This document shows positions 23,755 to 36,840 of a DNA stretch of 64,000 nucleotides, one piece after another. The notes beneath the pieces are model-generated. The model worked only from the letters and a program-made list of their open reading frames with translations. It had not been told where the DNA came from and did no database searches. Within the stretch, counting starts at the first letter, position 1; each line of letters starts with the position of its first letter. Origin of the DNA: Morchella semilibera (taxonomy: Eukaryota > Ascomycota > Pezizomycetes > Pezizales > Morchellaceae); contig WBVU01000005.1 in the NCBI GenBank assembly GCA_009192285.1, positions 1,630,731-1,694,730 of the forward strand, in the 5' to 3' direction. The translations under genes were made by a program, and so were the position numbers.

Positions 23755-24756
23755 TGCTACGGTTTATTGGTGATGGAAGTGTTAAAAAAGCGAAACTAAC
23801 AACAAAGGGTGTTATCTTTGTGGAGGGAGAGAACTAGCGATGTTTTCGGGAGTGGTATAAATTTGGCGTTGGATTGTTATAAGAGATGAGAGGAATGATG
23901 TTACCGTTTCTGTGCGGGGCGGCGACTGGTGGGGCAACGGATTTAGAGACGCCAAGACAACCCACTTATTACTCACTCAGACTTTATCGACTGGTTCAAA
24001 CTTCGAGTCATTCTTTCACTGCATGAGTCTGGACTGCATGAGATATGACTCGGAGTGTACAAAATTTGCCGCAAATTAGCAAACAAATTTATTTCATGTC
24101 ACAAATTACCATGTAGCCTTCACACTAAAGAGATAGTCCTAGAGTCCCACTGGAGTTGGTAGTCAGTCCCATGTATGAGGCATCAAGTCAAGATTTCCTA
24201 AGCTAATATTCCAGATGGCCGACCGTAGAGCACAAAACCACGAGGTACATGTAAGAATACTGGTACAGCTTTGATACATGTTTTGATCGGCTAGTAAGTG
24301 TGATTTGCTATTAACATATAAAAGAACTGTATGTATATTAATAGGTTCGGAAAGCTACTAAGTACATATGTGTAACTACATGTAAGTACATAGAGTTTGA
24401 TTCTCTCTTCGGAAGGATTATAATTTTATTGAAACATTATTACTCTCAAACACCAATCCTAGAAGCGCTAGGATCATTTCAATAGGCTGACACAACTACA
24501 TACCTCCCAAAAGAAAATAAGTATTTGTAGATACATGTTATAGGCGCTTGACCTTATAGGTACAGGCCAAAAGGAAGACAGCACCGGTTTGAAAAACTAC
24601 TCCTATGCACTTTGAGAGACGATTGGTAGTCAAGGCCATAAAAGTATAATTATACACAAAAAGGTGATTAAACAAAAAAACGTAAACACTCCTTATCATA
24701 CCATCATACAATCCTTCACACATTATCTCTTTATCATGAAAGAGATGTCCTCAACC
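23755..24756. other. Intergenic eIF6-ABC transporter
   Basis: eIF6 promoter side and ABC transporter 3' flank. TACATGTA at 24245 and 24378. No gene seen. Confidence 0.7.
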
Positions 24757-27700
24757 TTACTCTTCAGCGGTCTCGACAAGCGTGTCAGTACCCATATATG
24801 CCTTCTTGGCCATATCCTCCAACTGTGCCAGTTCACCGCTAGATTCGCACATTTCCCTGAAAATGCCTTCTGGGTTTTTCAAAAGATTGTGCGGGTGGTC
24901 GTACTCTTGAACCCTCCCTTGATCTAGCACGAGGACTTTATCGTAGTATATGATGGAGTTAAGCCGATGTGCGATAGTGATGGTTGTACTTTTAAGTTCA
25001 CGTATGGTGGCCTGAATTTTGGTATCGGTAGTGTAATCAATCGAGGCAGTTGCCTCATCCATTAGAAGCACCTTAGGTTCCTTCAAGAGTGCTCTTGCAA
25101 GACACAACAGTTGCCTGGGCAAAGGTCAGTATCATAGGTTCCCCAAAGAAATTTATTTGAAAGAATATTACTTTTGCCCCTGTGAAAGATTGTTACCGGA
25201 TTCTGCAACTACACTCTGAAGATCAAGAAAGATGTTTTTGTTGATCGACGCATCATCTCCAGCAACTGGTGCGGCGACCTCAGGTGCTTCGTTGATCAAT
25301 TGCACTCTCTTTAACGCATTAAATATTTCGCCATCAGTGTAAATGCCAAATGGATCGAGATTGCTTCTAATCGTGCCGGTAAAAAGCGTTGGATCCTGCG
25401 GTACCATAGTAATCGACTGACGAAGGTCTCGGAGTCCAATTTTGCTGATATCTACTCCATCAATGATGATTTTACCTGTTTCGGCCTCCAAGCTTCTAAA
25501 TAGTGCAAGTGCAAGAGAGCTTTTTCCAGCCCCGGTTCTACCAACGATCCCAACCTTCTCAAATGGCTTGATTTCGAAGCTGACGTGTTTAAGAACTGGG
25601 TCAAGGTCAGAGCGGTAACGTGTTGAGTAATCCCTGAAGACAACAGAGCCACTTTCCGGCCAATCGGTAGAGGGCCTGTTTTCCGGAACAATCTCAGCGG
25701 CCTCTTGCTCAACCTCTAGATATTCCCTAATCCTCTCGACCCTGCGAAATAGTTAACATCAACACGGTTAATGAGTATTTGTTTGAAACACTTACGAATT
25801 CATGTTCTGCTCATTCATAGCATATAATCTAACCACCCACAAAACGTTGTCCGTGAAAGTAATAGCATAAGTCAACGAAAGACCCGCCAACCCAGCGTCA
25901 ATCTTACCCACGCTGGAAACCACAAACACACCCGCGAAAAATGAAACCAGAGCGCCTGCAATATCGACCCTAAACCCGAGCCAACGATTACAAGCCCAGA
26001 GGAAGAAGAATGGCCTGTTATGTGCATCAATCTTGCTGAGATTATCCCTTACAAACCGTCTCTCATCACCATATGCTCGAATAGTGGAGACGCCTGTTAA
26101 TGTTTCGCCGAAATGTTGATACAGGGGGCTACGTTGAATTGATTCAATACGTTTCAAGTCCCTTGATGCGCGGAGATAGAAGACCCCAATCAACCAGTAG
26201 AGCATACTAATGATCACGCCTGCCCCAAGGAAACCAGGAGTAATGATAGAGATCAAAACCACAATGGCAATAACAGATGCCAATGAATGAACCATACCCT
26301 AAAAAATGATTAGCTAAGCGCCCATATATAACACTATCAGCGAGAACTTACCAAAGCAACAGGCGCAACCTCCTGATCAACGGCCTCAACATCTTTAGAA
26401 AATCTGTTGATAATCCTCCCCAGCGGAGTAGAGTCGAAAAATTTAAACTTTGCACGCATAATATGATGCAAAAGCCGTTCATGGATCCGCTTCGACGCCC
26501 TCAAGGAGCCGTAAAACACAACAGCCTCCCTGATAAAGGACATGGTGGTGTACGTTAAACCAATGAGCAGATAGCCTATGAGGTAATACCAAACATTAAC
26601 TTTACCCTTGTTGCTAGTAACTCCAATAGTATTTGGCGACATTGGTGCTGGAAAAGCCCACGAGCAACTTCCAGATACAAAGCAACCCCCTGAATATCTG
26701 AGTGAGGACGAGGGTACACCATGAGCTACAATCGACGTAGTAAAGTTATTGCCTTCATTCGTCTCGGTCTCATACTCTAGTGCCCACTGACGGATCCAGA
26801 AAGAGGTGGCCACAGTGCCCATTTGTTGCGCCCCGAAAATTGCTAAGACGATAGCCCAATACCACCATGGCCCCATCTCAGTCAGATATAGTTTATAAAC
26901 CTTCCAATCAACGCTGCCTTCGAGTTTTGTTTCCTCTCCAGATTTTTTGTCTTTCCTCCCAGCTGGATCTATAGACCCGTTAAGTGGTTTTGGCTGAGAT
27001 ATCTGATCTCCACCATCAGTTGGTATCCCAATATATGACGGAACTCTCGAGGGCATTCTTGAAGCAGGTCTCGACTTGACCCCCACTTTCAATAAAACAT
27101 CATTTCCAAGCGCCCCAGAATCAACTACAGTCTCCGGATCACCCTGCATTGAGACGCGTCCATTTTCCATAACCACGACATGCTTCGCCAAAGGAACACA
27201 AAGCGCAACATTATGAGTGACCAAAATACAGGTCCTGGCATGCATCAAGGGCCCCATTATGCAGTAGTCATAGATCCATTTTGCAGTATGGGAGTCAACG
27301 GCGCTTAAGCAATCATCGAGCAAAAGATGTTTAGAATTTGAATATAGGGCTCTCGCAAGTGAAATCCTTTGCTTTTGCCCTCCAGAGAGGGTGATACCCT
27401 TTTCTCCGACTTCCGTTTCGTCGCCATTATCCAAGATCTGAAGGTCACGTTCCAACGAACATGCAATAAGGACTGCATGATATCTTTCCTCATCATATGG
27501 ACTTGCAAAAAGAATATTGTTTTTGATTGTATCATTCACCAACCATCTATCTATTGTGTTAGTTTGTGACTAAAATTGAGGGCCAATTAACTCACGCTTG
27601 TTGAGCACAATAAGCTACAGAGTCAGTTAGTCCAGTTTCCGGATCTACTATTAAGTCCTCCCGGCTATGTGCGCCGGGCAAATGTACAGTCCCTTTAATA

Positions 27701-30143
27701 CTTGTCATCTCTCCCAACAAAGCCATTAGCAAGGATGTCTTCCCAGACCCTGTAGGGCCCGCGATAATATTAAGAGCTTCGGGTATAAAGCTGATATTAA
27801 GCTCCTGTAGCTGGAAAGCCGATATCCCGCTCTTGGTTTTAACTTGTTTCTTACTTCCCCAGGTAAAAGCCGCATCTTTAAAGCCGATGAGTGGAGCGTC
27901 TGGATCCCCATCCTCTGTAGACTTGAGTTGAGTATACTTCTCCGTATCCTCCTCGTTCAAAAACTCTTCTACACGATCAATGGATACCTTGGTTTGTAAG
28001 ACGTTTGTGACCATGTCTGCCAGCTGATCTAGCGGTACACGTAAAACATTGAACAGAGACAACGCGGTGAAAGCGACAGGCGCGTTGAGATCTTTCCCTT
28101 CGATGACTGTATAGCAGAGGAAACTAAGGAAGGTGATGATAATCGGAGATCCATACCACGAGGTTGCGGCTACTGCCCATAGTATATAACGTTTTCTCAA
28201 GTTTTTCAGCTCTGCGGTTCTAGACTCATCCACAACCTGCCCAAAGCGCTCTTCCCAGGCGAAGAATTTTATGATCCTGATGTTCTGCAAGACTTCGTTC
28301 GTGGTGTGAATCCGCTTATCCGTAGTTGACATGATAGCTTGCTGGATCTTGCTAAATTGGCTAGAGATATAATAATTTATAGGGAGTAAAAGAATCATGA
28401 CGCCAATGCCAGCAATAGAGCTCCATCCAAGGATCTGGTAAAGTAAGGTCACAGCGATAATTACTTGAACCGGAACAGCAGCAACCTACAATTGTCAGTT
28501 CAGTCCACCCACAACTCACGATATTAAGAGCATACCAAGAAATGTAGATAAGCACAAACTTCCGCAACCTTAAAGGAATCGACAGCCATCAAGTTGATGA
28601 TGGCACCCACGTTGGCCTGGTCACCATTATCTTTATCTTTATCTTCCTCTTCCTTGTCAGTATCCGTAGGCTTCTTCCCGACCTTCTTCTTCTCATCTTT
28701 TTTCCCTAACTCTTTATCGGCACCAGCGGCAGCCTTTCTCCTAAGTGCTTTTGCATAGACCTCTCCAATGATCACAGCCCTAAGGCGAATACAGATCCTA
28801 CGACCAATGAATAAAGCTTGACCGTTTCCAATAGCAGAAATAGATGCAGCAACAAAAAGCAACACCACAAAAAGCCATGCAACGTTCTTAGGTGTATCTT
28901 CTGGAGATTGGACATATTGCAAAATCACCCTCAGAAGAATGGTAGGTGCAAAGGTGAATGCGGAAGCAAACACCGCCCATGCAGACTGAATGGCAAGATC
29001 CCGTTTGAAGTGCTTTAGTAGAGTAACGGCGAGGGTAGTAGCTTTCCTAGTTTTTGTCAATACGATTACCATGGGTTTTGTGTCGCAGGTCCACATACTT
29101 AGTTTGCCTAAATGTACTCAAAACTGAATATGCAATATCATCTTCCCTTAGATTCCAAAGTTCTTCGAGGACATAGGGTTTCCAATAGCCCTTCCATACA
29201 ATCCCATCGACCCAACTAAAACTAGCTAACGAAAAAAGCGAGGCAAGAGGCTCCCTGGAGGGCTCGAGACCATCGATAACCTTCAACTCGACTGGCTTAT
29301 TCCCTCTCCTGCTGGAAAGAGCGATCATACAAAGCAGGGTGACAAGTGCGAATTGGGTTATGGTAAAGGCCTCATAAGTGCCAATTTCCTTCTGGATCAG
29401 AGCAGTTCGAAATCCGACAGTAGCGAAAATGAAACTAAACATATAGATAAGTGCCGTGTGATCCCAGAGAGATGGCAAATCCCGACCCCCGGATACTGAA
29501 AACCAGAGCCTAAAGGCTGTAAGTAAGGCAACATAACCTAATCTATGTCAGCTTAGCTCTTCCCAAATCTACGTATCCTCTGAACGTACCCAGCGCACGA
29601 CTCCTGAAACCAGTGGCATTCCTGCATAGTTCCAAACATCACCGTTCCTCATGAAAACTTCGGCAATGAAAATTCCCAGAATTGCCGAGGCCCCGAGCAC
29701 TTCGCAAACAACCAAAACAACCTCACCCGTTGGGGCCAGGACCTTCGCTTCGGTAAATGTACCATGGCTCATTGTATGTCTTAAGCTCAGATGCTCTGCA
29801 AACTCGTCATCGTCATCGTCGGTTGAGTCGCCATCATCAACAGCCGCCACTCCAAACGCGTTCTGGTGAGTTGGGAGCTTTCGGTACCCCTTTGAGCGGC
29901 TTTTGGAAGCGAGGCGATGTATAAGGGATGCACACAGCCATAAAACGGATAGGCCAACGACGAGAGATGGTAGGAGGACCTGGATGAGGCTGATTTTGAT
30001 GGAGTGTTAATTACATCATACCCAAACAACCGCACAAACATTCAACCAGTCTTTACTGGACCAACTTACTCCCTACGTATACATGTTGTGAAATCGTCCC
30101 CTCTCCAGAAGGGACGTTCGCATTGTAAGAAATTGGGATGCAT
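24757..30143 (-). CDS. ABCC (MRP-type) full-length transporter, YBT1/BPT1-like
   Basis: ATP-driven exporter of organic anions or glutathione conjugates, probably vacuolar. Nine exons: 30070-30143, 29586-29989, 29099-29537, 28536-29046, 27596-28485, 26352-27546, 25796-26298, 25172-25741, 24757-25114, total 1648 codons. The start [13 protein letters not shown] fits fungal ABCC N-termini; the donor GA|GTAAGT at 30070 joins to [14 protein letters not shown]0 and TMD1 precede NBD1: Walker [10 protein letters not shown], signature LSGGQKQR, Walker [16 protein letters not shown]2 is followed by NBD2: Walker [10 protein letters not shown], signature LSQGQKQ, Walker [13 protein letters not shown], and IAHRLN with the switch His. 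A Lys/Asp/Glu-rich insert before [18 protein letters not shown] is typical of the Ybt1 branch. The gene is intact. Substrate is not predictable from sequence. Confidence 0.93.
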
Positions 30144-31391
30144 GCCCTTCCGGCCGCGCGACCAAAGAGTAGAACTCTAGGGCCAATCGACTGGTGGGAA
30201 TTCGTTAATAAGAGACAGTTCAGTCCTCGTTCAGGTTGAAATAGGGTTTAAAGCTTAGAACTATCAGTAACACCAGGTTTGGGGGGGGGGATATGGTCAA
30301 TTGAATGGGAGAAGCTGGTGGGTGGCCTTGATAAAGGGTAAAAGGAGGATTTTGTGATAAGATGAACTTATATGCTAATCTAGATCCGGTGATACAAAAT
30401 CCCTTGGGTACACGCTGCAGCACGGAGGTGAACGCAAGCTACGCAACGAGATAACCAGTCAATCAATTAACAGGGCAAGAAGATAGAGCTGAGCAATGAC
30501 TATGTGTCCATGCAGAGTGTATGTACCTACTCTACCTACTCTATCTCTTGAAGCGAAAGTCTTTGCTGCCAGTCAGTACTACTCTAGAGAACGGAAAGTC
30601 TTTGCTCTCCCAATCGCTGACTGAGACTTCTTGTTCCAGCCCATGCATTTTAGCGGGTGACGATAGCAAGCGTTAGCGTATGCCATGATTTATTATCTCT
30701 ATGTACCCTTGCATTTATTGATTGGGTTTACCGGCAATAGATGTCACTTTTGGGGTATAAAAAGTAGGGCCGTCGTACGCGGAAGAAAAAAGCAAAATTC
30801 TAGAACAACCTGCATCTAAGGACCTGCATGCCTCAAAAAACGGTCTCGGGTTGAACTTAAAACCCCAGAGGGACCCGACCTTGATATTACATAACTCTAC
30901 TCGGGGCCAAGTATAGTATCTAAACGTTTTTGACTACAATTCAAGATTCAGTGCATAATGATCTCGGCTAACTCTGTCTTCAAGTACATGTAGGTACATA
31001 CATGTAAGTACATGTATATCCTCATGGTTTAATTTAATTCCCATGCTAGCCCTCGGCGGTTGTAAATGCCCTTTTTACGCATAAACATCGAACACGAACT
31101 CAAGCGCTTGAAGCTACATGCGATACATACATGGAATGAACGCACAGCGTGTCTCACATACGGCAATGCTACAGCATGCTACAGCATTCAGAACGATAAA
31201 GGTGCGGCTACCCTACAAATCTTGCCTATCCTATGCGACAGTTTAAGCATAAAGAAATTCAAAAGTTCAGATATCTACCAGTGTCAACAAGCCTCGCACG
31301 CATACTCTATAGCTATTTACCAATGGAAAAATTGAAAGGAATTCTTATACAGCCCAATACCAACATGCAGCTAAATGTTTTGTGGCCAGTC
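30144..31391. other. Intergenic ABC transporter-NDUFA12
   Basis: Contains three TACATGTA copies in a tight cluster near 30985-31016 and a G tract at 30281. An open frame 31066-31427 (+) has no recognisable homology and is not called. Confidence 0.65.
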
Positions 31392-32221
31392 CTAGACCCT
31401 GGGCCTGGCAATTGCCTCCCAAGATGAGACTTTCGGTTTGGTCCTATAACTTATCAGGGGAGCGTTCTACACTTCTGGATATACTCGAAACTTACGTAGA
31501 GTAAGGCTTATAAGCAGCACGGCTAAATGTCTGGTTCGGAATATGCTCCTTGTTTTCCCAAGGTCTAACATCATGCTTCATAATCGGCTCGGAGGTCGGA
31601 GGCTTATCGAACATGTACGCGAGCCATCCGTGCCTATGTATTGCGTCAAATTTCCAGTCATAAAGTAAATTATGTGCGAGCAATAGAACTATCGAGTGAT
31701 CGCTTATGAATGGTGTCACTTACCAGCCGGGCTCTACCATGGACCTGCAGGTAGAGTTAGAATACATCTCCATATTATGATTCAGTAGGAACTCTTACGC
31801 ATCGTATTCCTTCCACTCTTTGTAGTCAACCCACTTGGTTCTCACTGTCGCCACAAGCCCCATTAGTATACTCTAGGTAGCGCTCAACTGCCTGTATTCC
31901 CCGGACAAGACTCACAGGGGAGCTCCTCGTTATTATTCTCATAGTACTTGTTCCCGTATTTGTCGGTGCCGACAAGAACGCCGTACTTGGTGTCACCTAT
32001 ATATTGTCAACTCACGTGCGGATCCATTGCGCGGGTAAAGAAAGGTGAACCAATGCGCTACGCCACAGATTAGCAAGCAAATTACACCAGTAGCATCAGG
32101 ATTTTAAAGATTATAGAAATTTCCGGGAGTGTGTGGGGGAGGCACATACATTCATCTGGTAAGCATACTGCCCAAGTCCTATCCGCCTAAGATACCTCAA
32201 AGTCCTAGAGATTGTCGACAT
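31392..32221 (-). CDS. Complex I accessory subunit NDUFA12/B17.2-like
   Basis: Mitochondrial respiratory complex I subunit (or the paralogous assembly factor). Exons: 32150-32221, 31916-31996 (possibly to 32003), 31799-31844, 31724-31744, 31496-31633, 31392-31443. Sequence features: MSTISRTLRYLRRIGLGQ, then DTKYGVLVGTDKYGNKYYENN, RTKWVDYKEWKEYDA, WHGWLAYMFDKPPTSEP, HIPNQTFSRAAYKPYST and a short C-terminus ending ARPRV. The exon 1/2 junction is awkward. Homologues read ...YIGDTKYG; that sequence (TATATAGGT) is present but preceded by AA instead of an AG acceptor. The next AG, after TATATAG, breaks frame unless a weaker donor four bases downstream of GTATGT is used. Exon 4 is only 21 nt. Identity is strong; the first junction is uncertain. 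Confidence 0.85.
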
Positions 32222-32826
32222 ATTTGTGTAACTAATTAAGTAAGTCTGTAAGCTATGTGTCAAGCAAAAAGAAAATAGGATCCTAGGAGGCGAAATAACC
32301 TGGAGTGGAGAGTTTTGCAGGGGTGGAGATGTCGCGGGCGATATGTCGCCCTGTAGATGACAGGTTACCCTCCCGAAAGAAACACCCCACTATGTAAAGT
32401 ACATAGATTATTATGATAGATACCAATTCCGATGTTTCTAATACTAAAATGGGCTTCCCCCTCCGCCTGGATGTCACCAGCTCAAGAATACCGAGACACA
32501 TGATTCGCGATACCCTAAGTCTCATGATAGATATCCCACGAGCTTAAACAGAGGAAATGACTCGGTTTTTGTCGGATTACAAGGCTCTACTTTATTACAT
32601 GCATGTGTATCAAGTACTCAAATCACTTTCATAGGCAGGCCACCTAAACTCCCCCCGTGCCCATCATGTATGATATATCGTTATTCCCATCCCCGGGTGA
32701 AATTGTATTTCCCCAATGTGTTTGCTTAGTCAGCAGAATATTAACCTTAGTGTAGATACCTGTGGTACCTCCTACTAGGACGACGGCGCAATTGCCTTAA
32801 AACAACCAAGGACTAGAGCTCTCTTC
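32222..32826. other. Divergent intergenic region NDUFA12/PGS1
   Basis: About 600 bp shared upstream region of two genes whose products are mitochondrial (complex I subunit and cardiolipin-pathway enzyme). I saw no clear shared element. The reverse open frame 32283-32525 is not supported. Confidence 0.6.
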
Positions 32827-34593
32827 ATGATAGCCATAACCCTCCAACGTACTCTACTGCGGTCTTCCGTATCTCGTTCACGTTTCTGCATTTCATGTGC
32901 AAAGCGGAACTTTGCATCCTCACCCCCACCCTCGCACAACGCTACACCGGTTCACTCGGCTTCAATGTTGGGTACTCTAACCGGAGAGTTAGATAAGCTT
33001 GCGCCCCGGTTTGAGATTCACGCAAACAAGATTAGGATACTAAGGGCTCCAACCGAGTTTTATGAGACGTTAAAGGTAATTGGTTGTTAGCCTTGGTGTC
33101 AATAAGAGGAAATGATTGAGTTTGAGATTCTGAGAGTATTGGGGTGAACGAATAGGAGCGCATTTTAAAAGCGGAGAAGAGAGTGTTTCTTAGCACGCTC
33201 TATATAGGAAAGACTGAGTACGAGCTTGTATGTTATACACATCCTTTGACCATCAATTGGGTTTTTAGTTGAACCAGGTGAATTTAGATTGATACACTAC
33301 GACAAGCACTACGTCGTCAACCCAATCTCCAGGTTTCAATATTATCTGATGCCCTCCGTGGTACCAGAGAAGCACCAAGCGCATCATGCGCCTCCCTTCT
33401 TACTCCACTAATTGAGGAATTTGGGGATCGCGTTGAGATTAGAATGTATCACACCCCAAACCTACGCGGATTGAGGAAACAGATTGTTCCAAAACGTCTC
33501 AACGAGGGCTGGGGACTTCAGCACATGAAACTTTACGGGATCGATGATGAGATTATAATTTCTGGAGCGAACCTTTCAGACGACTACTTCAGGAATCGAC
33601 AAGACAGATACCATGTTTTCTCATCAAAGGATCTGACAAACTACTTCGCCAGGATTCATTACGCTATATGTTCAATCAGTTATAGGGTTTTACCTGCGCC
33701 GATAGATGTTGGAGGGTTTACTTTAGAATGGCCAGTCTCTAATCCAGCCCCCCAGCCAACGGAGGACCCAACTGCATTCAAAATCTCCGCAACCTCCATT
33801 CTTGGGCCCCTCATACGTCCAGCAACCCCTGCAGTGGCTTTACCTCAGACCTCAAGTAGAACAGTTATATATCCTCTCGCTCAATTTACTCCCCTCATGC
33901 ACCCTACAGATATATCAACCGAGCACCCAGGTCTCTTGGCGGTCCTACGGTTACTCTCAAGACCTGACTGGGCAACATCAAAATGGATGTTCACGGCAGG
34001 TTATTTCAACATTCACCCTGAGCTTAAGAGGTTGCTGCTAGAATCCAAGTCAGCCGAAGGCACCGTCGTTACTGCGGCCCCTGAAGCGAATGGGTTCTAT
34101 GGGAGCAAGGGCGTTAGTAGCATGTTACCGCCGGCCTATACGTTGCTCGCAAGACGATTTTTAACAGATGTCGTTAAAATGGGCAAGGGCGAACGAATAC
34201 ATGTCCGGGAGTGGATGAAGGGTGGGGCTATTGGGAAGGATCCTGATGCCTGGACTTATCACGCAAAAGGTTATTTTCTCCATATTAGTATTTACTTCTA
34301 CTAAAGCCTATATAGGGATCTGGGTAACCCAACCTCAAGATGAAAACCCAAGTATTACGCTCGTGGGGTCATCAAATTATACAAAACGATCATACTCCCT
34401 CGATCTAGAGGTGAATGCGCTGATAGTTACAGAGGATGATGGATTGAAGAAACAGCTCGGTGAGGAAGTAGAATGGTTACAGAAAGACTCACGAAAAGTA
34501 GGTATGGAAGATTTTGAGAGGGTGGAAAGGAGAGTCAGTCTAAAGGTTAGGTTAGCTTTATGGTTGGTGGGTGCTATAGGGGGCCAACTATGA
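32827..34593 (+). CDS. PGS1: Phosphatidylglycerophosphate synthase (CDP-DAG:glycerol-3-P phosphatidyltransferase)
   Basis: First committed enzyme of phosphatidylglycerol and cardiolipin synthesis, on the mitochondrial inner membrane. Exons: 32827-33075, 33156-33227, 33288-34269, 34316-34593, total 527 codons. N-terminal presequence is Arg/Ser-rich without early acidic residues (MIAITLQRTLLRSSVSRSRF). Phospholipase D-superfamily HKD motifs are both present: HMKLYGIDDEIIISGANLSD and, across intron 3, YHAKG then a GSSNYTKRSYSLD block. FLSTLYIGKTEYEL and VSILSDALRGTREAP are family-specific. No breaks. Confidence 0.93.
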
Positions 34594-35777
34594 AACCCCC
34601 CCTTAGAGAAACTTCCAGTAATTTTAAAGCGGGCTTTGGCTTGTCTGATTTCGGCCAATACGATCTTGCCCATGGGGACATCGTAGTAGTTCAGGATCTT
34701 GCAACTATCGATTCCCAGGAGGAGAAAGAAAAGATACCCTATATTTAGATTAATTCCATGGAACTCTTCATGCTTAATTCTCTCCCTATATACCTACATA
34801 TATACATCACAAATGCAGCCCCAACATAACTCAACCCCCATCTACAAACCGGTACTACGAATTCGTGTTCGTTTTCGCTATACTATATACACAAATGTTC
34901 TCTAGGCTATATATTGACCCATAAGTACGGTGTACTAAATGTAGCTGTTGCCGTGTGATTACTATTTTAATTTTATAGAATTAAACATCATAGGGTTGAA
35001 CAGTTGATTCACCCACATATAAAATTTAGGTATTCGATTCGGGGTGGAGTTCTACATCTCTATTTTATCAACCAAGTCGCGGGGGAATCTCCACATGCAA
35101 CCTCAGGGGTCCGTCCACTTGATGAGGTTTTAATAAAACAGTTATTCCACTGGGTACCAGACCTATACACAAAATACAGTATTCCGTCTTATACAGTGAT
35201 CGTTTTGGGTACACAACTGTGGTTCACTTTCACCGCGGTATCAACGATCGAACCTTTACTTCCGTGGTATAGTACAGCATAAACAAAAATCCAGTGTTTA
35301 TACCACCGGTGGTCAATGTACTGACGGGCTTAACACTTCGGGTACCTAGAACCCTCTAATAATCCAGTTATAGGTGTAGCACGCACGTATATATCGAAGC
35401 GGTTAGCTCATATGAGGTTGTGGTAATGGGGATTAGATCGAAGGGAAGGCTCCTTATGGTTGCTTCGTAATGAGGAGAGTGAGAGATGGGTCACAATCCT
35501 CATTAGTGGGGGATTTTACTTTCGATCTACTCCAAGCTTTGGCTACAAAACACAATCTTTTTTTGTTTTGGGGTTGTATCAATCATGATATATCACTCGA
35601 GAGAGCTTCTTGCTGCATGGGACTGCTTAGGGCCCAACCCTTGCACGGAAATTTCAAATTGGGCCGAGCCACACACACACACAACTTTAGTAAATCTTTC
35701 CCGGTACACAGAACAGACGTTGACGACAACAGAACAACAGCGCACCACCACCAAAAACTCAGTTACCATCGATCACA
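34594..35777. other. Intergenic PGS1-RPL8
   Basis: PGS1 3' flank and upstream region of the ribosomal protein gene. AATCATGATATATCACTCG at 35581-35599 recurs at 39018. A short (CA)n lies near 35671. No gene recognised. Confidence 0.65.
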
Positions 35778-36840
35778 ATGGGAAGGCAAGTTCACGTAAC
35801 GGTCTAGAGGCTGGGAATTCGGATTGTTAACGGGACTGGGATTATAGAGTTATCCGCAATCAGAGAAAGGGTGCCGGCTCCATCTTCACGGCCAACACCA
35901 GGCTGCGAAAGGTCGGTTTTTGATATCCAGTGGTTTCGTGGTTGGTTTAGAGAAAGGCCCACTGACTGAGGCTTCCGTTTCAATTTCCAGAACCCAGCCA
36001 AGTTCAGAACCCTCGACTACTCCGAGCGCCATGGGTACATTCGAGGTGTCGTGAAGGATATCATCCACGACCCTGGTAGGGGTGCTCCTCTTGCCAAGGT
36101 TGTCTTCCGCGACCCCTACCGCTACAAGCTCCGCCACGAGACGTACGGCCTCCCATTCGATTTTTCTCAGCTTGTTTTGTGGGAGCTTTGGCTGCTTGGT
36201 GGGGTATTGGGCTGACGGGTATGGGAACAGTTTCATTGCCAATGAGGGTATGTACACAGGTCAGTTCATCTACGCCGGAAAGAAGGCCGCCATCAACATC
36301 GGAAACGTTCTCCCTCTTGGTTCCATGCCTGAGGGTACCGTCGTTACAAACGTTGAGGAGAAGACTGGTGACCGTGGTGCGATCGGCCGTACCTCCGGAA
36401 ACTATGCCACCATCATTGGACACTCTCCCGATGAGGGTAAGACCCGCATTAAGCTTCCCTCAGGCGCCAAGAAGGTCGTTCCCAGCGCTGCTCGTGGAAT
36501 GATCGGTATTGTTGCTGGTGGTGGAAGAACCGACAAGCCTTTACTCAAGGCTTCGCGCGCCAAGTTGAAGTACAAGGTCAAGAGGAACAGCTGGCCTAGA
36601 ACTCGTGGTGTGGCTATGAACCCCGTCGACCATCCCCACGGAGGAGGTAACCATCAGCACATCGGAAAGGCTTCAACAATCTCCCGTTACGCTTCCCAGG
36701 GTCAAAAGGCCGGTCGTAAGTATCCCAAAATGGCAATTATCAACGCTATGCACCAAGTCCCTTACTAAATCTAAATTTCTTTAGTCATTGCTGCCCGTCG
36801 TACTGGTCTGCTGCGCGGTACCCAAAAGACCAAGGAATAG
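35778..36840 (+). CDS. 60S ribosomal protein uL2 (Rpl8/Rpl2)
   Basis: Universal large-subunit protein at the peptidyl-transferase centre. Exons: 35778-35785, 35848-35911, 35991-36142, 36231-36715, 36785-36840. They give 255 codons, the eukaryotic uL2 size. Motifs: [74 protein letters not shown] and the catalytic-loop [20 protein letters not shown]. Intron 1 begins GCAAGT, a GC-AG intron; no GT donor nearby restores MGRVIRN. Codon use is strongly C-ending, as expected of a highly expressed gene. Confidence 0.96.
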
